NCBI GenBank assembly: GCA_037952775.1
Contig: JBANAY010000004.1
Location: forward strand, 13,702,001-13,766,000
Source of the DNA: Clonostachys chloroleuca
Lineage: Eukaryota; Ascomycota; Sordariomycetes; Hypocreales; Bionectriaceae
Direction of reading: 5' to 3'
DNA length: 64,000 nt
The position numbers and the translations under genes are program-made. Below, in pieces: positions 11,901-21,237 of this stretch (position 1 is its first letter; every line of letters begins with the position of its first letter). The notes beneath the pieces are model-generated. The model was not told the origin of the DNA, ran no database searches, and was given only the letters and a program-made list of their open reading frames with translations.

Positions 11901-12433
11901 TTCTCCCCATCCGCGGGGCCAAGAAAAACGGCGTGATTGGGTTCGTCAAAGGCACCAGTATGGGCCTTACTGGGTTCGTCCTGAAGAACTTGGCAGCCAT
12001 CGTGGGACCTTTTAGTTACACTCTGAAAGGCCTCGTAAAGCAGGCGGAGAGGAAGAAACGTCCCACTCATTTCATCCGACGTGCACGCATCACACAGGGC
12101 CAGAGGGAATTCTACTCGTTGGCCCCCGATAAGAGACAGAAACTTGAGCAAGAAGTTATAGAAGGGTGCCATGTGATGCGGGAGCTGTCTGATGCAATAA
12201 GTCGGCATGCACAAAGACGAGGCTTGGCAGGTCAAATTGACAAAGTGTTCCTCGATACAAGCACCCTTTTTGAGGACGTCGAGACTGCGAAAGGCGCATT
12301 GCGGGCGCTGAAGAAGGGTGAGCGTCTGGAAAACATACTTGGTCCTGATGGCATGAAGACAACATGGTGTCGGCGGGATGTTGAAGAGAAGAAGGACAAG
12401 AGCTCAAGCGATCACCCACGCAGGGTATACTGA
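8987..12433 (+). CDS. UDP-glucose:sterol 3-beta-glucosyltransferase-like protein (1148 aa)
   Basis: Single exon. Residues about 1-290 are low-complexity and acidic/Ser-rich. The GT1/GT28-type N-domain begins at about 298 (IVIMVIGSRGDVQPFLKIG). The nucleotide-sugar site is at about 625-670 (HDWLFPKVKACVIHGGAGTT, PFFGDQIFWG), the signature of sterol glucosyltransferases such as Atg26/Ugt51. Unlike Atg26, no PH or GRAM domain precedes it. The C-terminal 450 residues include basic stretches and hydrophobic, glycine-rich segments at about 965-1010 (GVILLPIRGAKKNGVIGFV, GPFSYTLKGLVKQ) that look like a membrane-binding amphipathic module. The likely reaction is glucose transfer from UDP-glucose to the 3-OH of ergosterol at a membrane. 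The enzyme family is clear; substrate and C-terminal role are inferred. Confidence 0.88.
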   Translation: MGRSNGDDVSVSDAAESLPAAVMERNASVFWSGNDVARTSFEPQAGPTTVPDIKAPGNQPAASKNGSPTASPPKTRGESDGPSQPQQLMTEFSTLERAATAVSPRRVPVRPSQRRWQTELGRTSSEADQAARPLSPPKRFGNSYLSTAIWQRCDDEYASSSSSDEDEDVIPAPGNLRRTQTQIDNELKSQLLKYRSHSNVEEKRKYALLDDDADTENRYRRFIVGNKNYQSKGKVKKDGRLRISVNETAGTGYIAKALGSIVNKMPPTGTTKKERPSSHRLSSDSTFASADLSPRPRLNIVIMVIGSRGDVQPFLKIGRILKEDYGHRVRIATHPTFREYVQRDSGLEFFSVGGDPSELMAFMVKNPGLIPTLETVRAGDIGKRRAAMAEMFDGFWRACINATDDEKDYQNLKMMGAKDPFVADAIIANPPSFAHIHCAEALGIPVHLMFTFPYSPTQAFPHPLVSIKRSNIDPGYTNFISYPLVEMMVWQGLGDLVNDFRVKTLALDPVSTLWAPGETYRLHVPFTYLWSPGLIPKPADWGDHINISGFVYLDLASSFTPPPDLEEFLNSGETPIYIGFGSIVVDDAERFTELIFEAVEKAGVRALVSRGWGGLGSARVPKNIFMLDNTPHDWLFPKVKACVIHGGAGTTAIALKCGLPTMVVPFFGDQIFWGSMVARSGVGPQPIPYRHLTAENLSQGIRYLQTNEAREAAREIANGIEREGDGAKNAVRAFHNRLNLQGRNTMRCSVLKDRIAVWQLKNTPIKLSPLAADILVDAGHLSWKKLRLVRHVEWNDFEGPGEPVTGVAGSLVGSARNAFRGVAGVPFHLARRTKRRKKMREERRANPKSKGNLPDLSRTEDLAIGNVEDSSRGVASVDLLRAEEFAQTPATELHAAYFGDVREGVGITASAIARAPVDLSVALAQGFHNAPRLYGDDTVRKPVRITGIRSGLRAAKKEFLYGIYDGFTGVILLPIRGAKKNGVIGFVKGTSMGLTGFVLKNLAAIVGPFSYTLKGLVKQAERKKRPTHFIRRARITQGQREFYSLAPDKRQKLEQEVIEGCHVMRELSDAISRHAQRRGLAGQIDKVFLDTSTLFEDVETAKGALRALKKGERLENILGPDGMKTTWCRRDVEEKKDKSSSDHPRRVY

Positions 12434-12709
12434 AGTTGAAGAAAGGGAGAGTAACGAATCGATCAAGTCTTGATTGGAAAGGGATCATCTAGAACTATGG
12501 GTTAGCGTGAGGTTCATGAGTTTTGAGTTTTTTTTTTTTTTAGGTATTATTATATCGATGAATGTACGATAACGAGATGCTGGAAGCCGCGCCCAGCCGA
12601 ATAACGTGAAATAGACGCCTGCATAGTTTTCTTTGCTGTCTGGGTTTCGGCCCTTGCAAGCTGATAATCGCTGCCCCGGATGCATGACTGTCATTGGAAC
12701 GGTTCGCCA

Positions 12710-13738
12710 TCACCGCCTGTCTCGATGATCGCGATGTCGGTCTTGATGTCGATCATAATCCCTGTCACGGTCTCTGTGCCTGCCCCCATCTCGCTCTCGA
12801 TCCCTCTCTCGCTCTCTTTCGCGTTTGTAACTATCTTCATTTCTCCGGCTCTCTTTCCGCCGGTTTTCTTCCCTGCGATATTCGTCCAGTCTAGGCCTGC
12901 TCCTCTTCTTGCTGCCATTTTGATTCCAGCCACCAAGATCCTCTGCTTCTTTGAGTTCTTCGGCTCCCAGTCCAAGCCTGTTTGGCCGTCGCTTGACCTG
13001 TTTGACCTTTGGGCCTTTGTCAGACCCGTCCCATCCCATCCCTCGTAGAAGAGCAGCACCAAATTCTTCGACTGGCATAGCGTCGTAGTCCGCCAAAGTA
13101 GAGACCTCACCTGCGGCATCCATGTCGCGTTGGAAAGCGTCTGCTTCAGAGGGAATGACCTGAGTCTTTTCGGGAACCAGGCCGAGGAGCGAATCCATCG
13201 CTTCTTCATCGGCGGTTCGTTCTTTGGGTTGCTCCTGCTCCGTTCCGTTTTCCTTCTCGTTGGCCGTGTCCTCATTTTCTGTCGATGGGTTCTCTTCGTT
13301 TTCGGGCTTGCGTTCCTTCACGGTCAGGCCCCATTTGATCTCGGGCTTGTCCTGATCCGCAGTTTCTGTCTCCGGCCTCCCATGCCCATTCGATCTCGCG
13401 GTGCCGGGGAGAGGGTTCTTGCTCCTCCTCTGAGCTTTGGCTTCCGTCCTCCAGTCCCGGTTGGCCTGCGGGGCGATGATGTACTCCTTCTTCTCTGCAG
13501 CGCGTTTCCTCGACCTCTCCGTCTCTGCGCCGTCGGCGCCGAAGCCCGTGATGGTTTCGTGCTTGCCGCTGTGTCTGTTGTTGTCGTCGGCGTCCGAGTC
13601 TTCGTCGCCGCCGGACCAGGCGCTGTGTCTGGGGCGTTTGCCGAGTGTGGATGGGGGCTGCTGCTTTGTTCTCGAGGAGGAGAGACTTGGGCCCCCGCCC
13701 AGTTTGATGGCTATTCTGCCTTTGGTCGGGTCACTCAT
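12710..13738 (-). CDS. spp2: Pre-mRNA splicing factor Spp2 (G-patch protein)
   Basis: 342 aa, single exon. The start at 13738 (MSDPTKGRIAIKLGG) is chosen over the in-frame ATG at 13873 because the sequence from there on matches the family N-terminus. The N-terminal IAIKLGG and the Lys/Glu-rich middle are followed at about 220-262 by a G-patch (EEFGAALLRGMGWDGSDKG, then RRPNRLGLGA). The last 70 residues are Arg/Asp/Glu-rich (RERERERD, HRDRDRDYD). Spp2 activates the DEAH helicase Prp2 through its G-patch during spliceosome activation; GPKOW is the animal counterpart. The gene converges on the sterol glucosyltransferase gene with 276 nt between their stops. Confidence 0.88.
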   Translation of the reverse strand: MSDPTKGRIAIKLGGGPSLSSSRTKQQPPSTLGKRPRHSAWSGGDEDSDADDNNRHSGKHETITGFGADGAETERSRKRAAEKKEYIIAPQANRDWRTEAKAQRRSKNPLPGTARSNGHGRPETETADQDKPEIKWGLTVKERKPENEENPSTENEDTANEKENGTEQEQPKERTADEEAMDSLLGLVPEKTQVIPSEADAFQRDMDAAGEVSTLADYDAMPVEEFGAALLRGMGWDGSDKGPKVKQVKRRPNRLGLGAEELKEAEDLGGWNQNGSKKRSRPRLDEYRREENRRKESRRNEDSYKRERERERDRERDGGRHRDRDRDYDRHQDRHRDHRDRR

Positions 13739-15037
13739 TTTCTTCGCGTTTTGGGGAGGGTGATTGGGATGGAGGATATACGAGGGTTGGAGATCTCGAA
13801 TGCTTGGTGCCTGGAAAGGTATAACGTAATGTGGCTGGTGCATGTGGCTAGGGAGATATGCACTTGGGTGCACAATTACAGTGGGGCGTCCTTGAAGGTC
13901 AGCTTACGATGATGTCTCGGAAGACAAAATTTTGCTCCAAGCGACTTTGGCCGGAGCCTACAAGATCCGTCCCGAAGGAAAAAAATTTAATTGATTTCCT
14001 ACCTAGATCGCGATAAACGCTCTTGGCAAATTTGGGATCGAATGTCGTGGCTATGTATGCGCATGCGACGGGAAGAAATCTTGGTCAGTGCTTATTCGGC
14101 TCGATAATGTAACTTGGATAAAAATGATTTCCTGTTCTGTGCGTTGTTTTACCTGTTTCTCTGGCTGGTGCTCTTCCCACCATGACCCGATGCATCGAGT
14201 GTGTGGGTGTGATGGATTGTTTGTTGGGCGGCCGGGTGTGGATGCCGCCTGGATCCACCCTTGTTAAAAACTGTGACGGGTGGAAGTGAGCTGAGTCGAA
14301 AGCAGCGGGCTGGCACACTGTGCATTTTGCCGACTCACTGCTCGTTGCGTTCAGGACTAGACAAAACTCTATTGACGGCAGGGAGCAGATGGATTACGTG
14401 TAGATGGACAGATCTACAGTGCGCAGCGGATGACGCTACCAGCCCAACAGAAGGCTGCATGGGGGTGTGCAGCAGTCCCCAGAAGCACAGTGTTCTTACG
14501 CAATGGTGACTGGCGTGGAGTTCAGGCAGCTCCTTCCCCTCTCTGCGCGTGCGTCTGGCAGGAATAATATTGCAGCCTCCACGGACGGTCTAGTGGTGCT
14601 GCACCGCCTTCGCCTCCCCCTTCTTCCGTTCAGGTGCAAGCGCAGGGGCACTAGAGGAGCAGTAGGTGCGAAAATTTCTGGACCGCCAATGTCCCATCCC
14701 GACTCTCCCTACCGTCCATTACAGCCAGTAGGCACATGCACCCAGATATCTGCCAGCACTTTCCAGCGGCCCTTGCCCCCCTGTGCAGCTCGTGCAAGAC
14801 CACCCGAATACAACCCACCCCCCAAAATTAACACCTGGCGATAGAACCGCCTGCAAGTCCCCTTTTTGCCGTTGACGAGAGCACAAGAAAAAAAATATCA
14901 ATCAATTGATTCCATCAACAAACCACCACCCACCATCATTTCCATCGCCGCTGCGTGCTCGCCCATTTATTTCGGCCCTCGTGCACAGCCAGGTCTATCC
15001 GTTTCGTCCATAATCGGATGTCGCGACCGTCGATGCT
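13739..15037. other. Divergent promoter region between spp2 and eaf1
   Basis: 1.3 kb separating two divergently transcribed nuclear genes. Short frames at 14261-14844 are not supported. The part before 15038 is rich in C/A and CT tracts, as in fungal leaders. No RNA gene or repeat recognised. Confidence 0.5.
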
Positions 15038-18000
15038 ATGAGTGAGGTCGGACTCACCGACCTGTCAAGGCTACTTCACTCCAAGCGCAATGAGAGCAAG
15101 TGAGTTGCGCACCATGCGATCGGGCGATTTTTTCCGATGCCAGCGATGTGATTTTTGCCGTGCTAACGTGCCTCAGTGCAATCGTAACGTCGCGGAAGAG
15201 GAAGCTTCGCGAGTTGTTCGCGGTCGCGACACAGCCCGCAGGCTTCCCGCATGATGCCTTCACCAAGCCGGACGCGCCAGCCCCGACACAGGCCGAGTCG
15301 GACTTCTTGCAGGCAAACGAAATATCACAGTACGTCCGGGCAATTGGTCGAGATGATTTTTGTGCAACCCCGAGCGCGTTTGCGAGCCATGTCACATGCC
15401 GCGATTCACTAACACGCAGGTGCAGAGGCAAGAAGCTGAACGAGCAAACGATCCCGTCCCGACAACAACTCTCACTCGACGTCCTGAGGAAGTCCTTTGC
15501 CATCCTAGGCTATGGACCAACCGTCGCAGCCCTCCCGTCACCGGCGCCGTCGCAACAGAAGCCCAGCGAAGACGTAAAGCGACCGGAATTTACCAAACCG
15601 ATAACACCACCAACGGCGCCTGCGACCGTCGAGGCTGGCCCTGTTTCCGCTCCTCCCATCCCTCCCCAGCAAACTAAAATTGCGCCGCAGCCGACGAAGC
15701 AATCACCTCCCGTTCCTAAATCGAGTCCAGTCCTACCCGTTCAAACACAACCGGTCCGAACGCCCGTGCCTGTGCCTGTTGCGAAGGTGCCTTCAGTCAC
15801 CCCCGTACCGATCCCCGTGCCAGCCTCAGCACCACCTTCGAAGCCCGTCGCTGCGCCAACTCCTTCTCCTAAACCGACCCCAGTTCCTACGCCAGTACCT
15901 ACGCCAGTCATTGCGCCTGTACCTCCAGTTGCTACTAAGCCCGTCCAAGCTGCGCCTGCTGTTGCTAATGATGTCGCGAAACAACCACAAGTCCAAACAC
16001 CAGCTCTACAACCTCGACCGGCGCAAGTGACGTTCCCTCCAGGCACCAAGGATGCGCCCCCACCTACGAAGACACCAGTTCCGCCGCCGAAGGTAGAGCA
16101 ATCCAAGGATATTGCGGACAGCAAGGCGGAGGCCGAGCCACCTACTCAACAGAGCGCCAGTTTACCAACGGTGAAGACTCCGACGGATACGACTCGTGTT
16201 CCAGACACAGTCTCGACGCCTGGATCAACATCTCACAGCGCTACTACTCCCGCTGTTCATGATGTGTCGGCTGATACAAGCCCGGAGAACGAGGCCCCTA
16301 GCTATCCGGAACCTACTGCTCAACAACCGAAACCCGAGGAGGAAGAGAAGGATTCGACGCCCACTCCCACGCCCGCGCCCGCACCCGTGCCTGAACTCAA
16401 AGAGCAGCCTGAGAAGACGCCACCCCCCGCCGAGGTCTCTGATTCACGGGCAGGCTCTGAGTCGGCAGAGGATCAGCTTCTTCAGGAGTCTATTCAATCA
16501 AGCAAAGCGGCAGCAGAAGCGGAAGCAGCTGCTACAGCTGCCGTTGCGACTCCGGAGACTAAATCTAGTGGGGAGCCTATTGCCGAGCCTGTCAAGGAGG
16601 ATGCGCCAGCGCAAGTTGAGCGAGATGAGCGAGAGAAGACCCCGACTCCTGTTGTTGAGCAACAGCCGACTCCTAAACCGGAGGCTCCTAAATCGGATCC
16701 TGTAATAGCTCCTCCACTAAGCGAGACGAAGCCTGCAGAAATTCCAGATAGTCAAGGAGCGACGCCCGAGAAGATGGAAGTTGATTCAGTCGAGCCAGCC
16801 GAGGTCGCTCCAACCGAAAGCCCTGTTGAAACTGCTCAACCAAGTGTCCCAGATGACAAGAAGCCAGAAGAAACCCCGATAACTCCTATTACACCTGCAG
16901 TAGCGGCTCCTATCCAGAAGGCAGTCCCTCAACCGGCAGAGCGGGCAGTCACCCGTGTCTCATCGGGTGCTATGCGACCGAAGTCTGTCAGCGAAATTGT
17001 TGGCTATCCTCCCGTTAGACAGGTTGTGAACAAGCCTGCGCATTCCGAGGAGCCTCAAGACCGACTGACGCCTCTGGCCTCCACACCCCAATCCTCATTT
17101 TCTCGTACTCGCCGTGTCTCATCTACCCGCAAGGATAGGAAAGTCTCAGCGGTTTTATTTGGCAAGCAGCCGAAGCGTGTGGAGGAGAAGGAGTTGGTGC
17201 CCAGCTCCAAGGAATCAATCCAGCCGTCAGATGACTACTTCACCCCTTTATTCGTTCAAGGATTTGCTGGAAGCTCAACCTGGATGCAGCCAATGCAGAA
17301 CAAACTATTCCATGCCAATAAGACAATCGCAACACCCGATGCTACGCTTTGTATCCATGACCACCAGGCATGCAGAGTTTTGCGGCGAGTCTATCATCTC
17401 CAGTCCACTGACAAATGGTCACTCAGGCAACCGAAGCGATGCGAGGAGCCCGTTCGGACAACTTCTCACTGGGATCTCCTTCTCCAGGAGGCCAAATGGA
17501 TGAGAACTGATTTCCGAGAGGAGCGCAAATGGAAGATGGCTGCTGCTAGAAATCTGGCAATTGCGTGTGCTGAATGGTGCGAATCCTCGCCAGAGGAGCG
17601 CAAAGCCATGCAGGTTCCGGCCGTGATTCCACCGAAGCCCACTCTGGTTGAAGACGAGATGATGACGGAAGTTGCAGACAGCCAGGCGACACCAGATCTC
17701 ATCCCTGGTGACGCCGACTCGCCTCAGGTTGTGGAGGAACTGATTGAGCTCTTCCCTGAGACGATAGCACCATCCGCCATCTTCACCTTGCAAGAGGACG
17801 ACGTGGTCTTTGGACTGAGAAGAACACCGGTGGCTGATCAACTATTAGATGAGCTTCCTATGTACGGTGCTCCGCTCAAGGTTCCCAGAGGCGACCCAAC
17901 AGCGCCAGATGTCGACCCTGACTCTCATTGGCGTCGACCTGCTGTACCTATCAGCAAGTATGTCGAAGGAGATATGAAACTCGCGTTGGATGGACCTCCA

Positions 18001-20234
18001 CGTAAGAGGAGCCGTTATCACTATAGAAATGAGGAGTCGGACGATGACAGCGATGATGGATTTGTGGTTCAGGACAAATCAGCACGCGTCAATGTGGCCC
18101 CGATATCAGATGAGGTCGCTCTGTTTAATCCCGAGATGAAGCACATTCGCGATAGACTACACGCGGGCCACCAATTCCGCCCACCAACCGACCATGCCAT
18201 GCCATCACAGAGCTTCTACGAGTCGCGTAGTCCTTCGATGTGGACACTGGCAGAAGATGACGAGCTGCGAGCTAGGGTCAGGGAATATTCCTACAACTGG
18301 CCGCTTATTTCTAGCATGCTGACGAGCAAGTCTCTATTCATGGCTGGCGCTGAGCGACGAACGCCTTGGGAATGTTTCGAACGATGGATTCAGCTCGAGG
18401 GCTTGCCATCAGACATGCAAAAGACACAATATTTCAAAGCATATAATGCTAGAATCGAGGCGGCACAACGCGTTATTCATCAACAGAACCAGCTTGCCGC
18501 CCAGCAAGCCACCGCCGCCGGAGCTGCGGTGCCACCGATTAGGAAACGACCATCAACTCCCGTGCGTGTGGAGAGACGCAGGAACCAGAAGCACCTGACC
18601 ATCCTGGACGCGATGAGGAAGCTTGCCAAGAAGCGCGAGACCACTCTTCAGAAGCAACAACATGCAGCACAACAAAACGCCGCGAACAAAAAGCCCCAAG
18701 ATCCCATGGCACAGCAGCCCCGTGGACCTAACGGCGGACCGAGCAAGACCCCCAGGGACTACAGCCTTTTACGATGGGAGCGCGACCAAGCATTGGCGGA
18801 GAGAATGGCGGCCTTCACTCACAGGCAAGAGGCCACTAGGCGCGTAAGTATTGATCTTTTCCAAACCTGCTAGCACATCTTGCTTGCCTAGTTTTCATTG
18901 TTTTCATATCACTGACACTTCACAGGCCGCTCTCATGCAGTCTCGAGCACAAGGACAGGCAGGGCAACGACCAGCTACTCCCGGTGTTCAACCTGGCCAA
19001 AACGGAGCGCATCCTGCCGCTGCTGCCAATGTGCCAAACGGTGTTGCACGTCCTAATCCTAACGTACCTGCTGCTGCTGTCCAGGCCTTGGCAATGGCTG
19101 CACCCAACGCCGCACCTCGACCTCGGATCCCCATGGGTCCTCCTGGCACTCCTGGCGCCGCGCAAATGGCTGCGGGCATGGGAGCACCCGGCCAGATGAA
19201 TGCTGCTAATCTGGCCCAGACCCAAATGCAGAACATGGCGGCGCAGGGCCGAATGCAGATGCCTAATCAGCAACAACCTGACGCCAGCATGATGATGCGA
19301 GCCCAGCGAATATCGGAACAACAACGGGTAGCGGTTCAGATGCAACAGGCGCAACATCAAGTTCCACTCCAAGCAGGAGCTGGATCGCCTCATCTCCCGA
19401 ATCAGCACAGCTCACCCCCCTAATATGGTTAACGGCGTGAATGGAGTTAATGGAATCAATGCCATGAATGGTGTGAACGGGGTTAACGGAGTCAATGGAG
19501 CAGGTGTTAATGGGGTGAATGGAGTGCATGGTGTTAACGGTGTCACTGTTCCTAACGGGATCAGTCAACAGGCTTTCATGAGTGCCCAGGCCATGATGGC
19601 ACAGTTTAATAGTGCCAATGCCGTCAACGGAGGCCATACAAGCCCAAACATGCAGATGGCAGCTGGCTCCCCTGGTACTCGGCCGATGTCGCAGGGCTTC
19701 CAAATGCCACCCGCCATTGCCAACCAAATCAACCAATATGAGGCGCAGATCAGGGCAAAGAACCCAAACGTCACTCCCGAGAGGGCAAGGCAGCTGGCAA
19801 CGGAGCACCTTGCGAGATTGATGACTGCTCGCAACAACGCTATGAGCGCTGCGGCAGGCGGAAGTGCTCAGCATGGTATTGCCAACAGTATTGCCGCGAC
19901 TACTAGCCCTCACCAGTACGCAGCCCTGCTCCGACAGCAGCAACAACAACAAGCGGCCCAGCAGGCGCAACAACAGCAGGCTCAGGTCCAGCAGCATCAG
20001 CAGCATCAAGCCCAGCACTCGCCTCAGCAGCAACTCCAAGCTCAGCAGCAGCAACTACAACAACAAAAACAGCAGCAGCCACAGCAGGTCCCAACACCAC
20101 AACAACAACAAGCCGCGGTGGCTGCCGCTGCTGCACAGGCCCAGGCGGCATCTAGCCCTGGACAACTCTCGCAGGCTTCGCTTAATAGGCAATCGAGTGA
20201 GGGCGCCACCCCTTCAGCACCCACGCAATCATGA
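15038..20234 (+). CDS. eaf1: NuA4 histone acetyltransferase subunit Eaf1/Vid21 (one frame break)
   Basis: Exons 15038-15099, 15177-15329, about 15420-18843 and 18926-20234, about 1,650 codons. N-terminus MSEVGLTDLSRLLHSKRNE, then SRKRKLRELFAVAT, is family-typical. A 600-residue Pro/Thr/Val/Glu-rich linker precedes the HSA domain at about 745-830 (WDLLLQEAKWMRTDFREERK), which in yeast binds Arp4 and actin. A Myb/SANT domain lies at about 1010-1070 (WTLAEDDELRARVREYSYNW). The tail is Gln-rich. Eaf1 is the assembly platform of NuA4. The second intron's acceptor could be 15419 or 15425 (both keep frame). Exon 4 ends in TAA at 19421-19423, right after a C6 run (19415-19420); the Q-rich C-terminus continues in another frame to 20234. 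See findings. Confidence 0.85.
19425..19560 (+). repeat. Coding NGV minisatellite inside eaf1
   Basis: About a dozen imperfect 9-nt units of the form AAY-GGN-GTN encode alternating NGV/NGI/NGA triplets (for example MNGVNGVNGVNGAG). It lies directly 3' of the frame break and before the poly-Q region at about 19935-20130. Confidence 0.8.
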
Positions 20235-21237
20235 TGAATACAATGTCGGCTCTTGCCGTGCTTTAATGAATATTAAGTATTGAATATCCACTCTCCGTTT
20301 AGGGCAATTGCTCAATCGGCGTGTCTTTTGTTTTGCGGAAGAAGAGAAAACAATGAGTACCAGAAGAGGTACTCCTAGAAATATGGTGGCCAAGGAGAGC
20401 CTCCCTGTCGGATTGTCATGGAATTATGTGTCCATCAGCAATCGCGTTGTTTGCTTTTCCTCGGCTCAAATGCGAATTAGAAATATTTGGCTCGAAGAAA
20501 CTCAAATGTAAATAGACTTCATCCACGCAATATGATACCAGGAGAGTGATGGGAGGGTTGAGTGAGAGAAGACAAGAAAATCAATCCTTTTGCTAGTTGG
20601 GTTGCTTTCGCTAGCAAATGAACGTGTTTTTCTCTCCTCCCAATATCTGATTTCGATCCAATGTGCATTGTGATAATAAGAAACTGTAGCCTATGTTAAT
20701 TAATATTCCTATAGATAGCAAGGAAGTTTATGGATGAGGGGAACGTCTCGGTCGTATTTTTGGGCAATACATTGGAAATGCTCGTTATTCGTCACATCTT
20801 CATGGTAATTTCTGAGACAGCTATGCTGTAATTCTAGACCCATCTAATTCCCTTGAATAGAAAACCCTTCCAGATAGTTATATACGTTACATGGATATAC
20901 TTTAAACGACGCTTATCCATCATCACGAGACCCAAGTCAAAACCCGACCGTACGTACGGCAGACCCAAGAAAGCCGCGTGCTGAGATTTCCGCAGACAGG
21001 GTATAAACTATAGTACATAGGTTCTACATACATTGCATGCGATTCCTACTCGACATGCGAGGAGGGAGCGGTAAGAGGCAGAGAGGGATTGATTTATACC
21101 TCGTCTCCGCCTCCTGACCGGCTCCGCGTGCCGCATGATACATGTCTTCCTTTTATCCCTCGGTGCTCTAAAGCTCAGCGTTTACTGATGACAAGATGGG
21201 GAATGGAATATGCATTTCCGCTCGACCCTTTCTATAA
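20235..21237. other. 3' intergenic region between convergent genes
   Basis: 1 kb between the ends of eaf1 and the NHX gene. AT-rich, consistent with two 3' UTRs. No gene seen. Confidence 0.5.

Noticed and set aside
13739..13873. Longer N-terminus for Spp2
   Set aside because: The extra 45 residues are Pro/His-rich without family similarity, and the conserved start MSDPTKGRIAIKLGG is at 13738.
15741..16124. Gly/Thr/Val-repeat frame on the minus strand
   Set aside because: Antisense shadow of the Pro/Thr/Val-rich linker of Eaf1.
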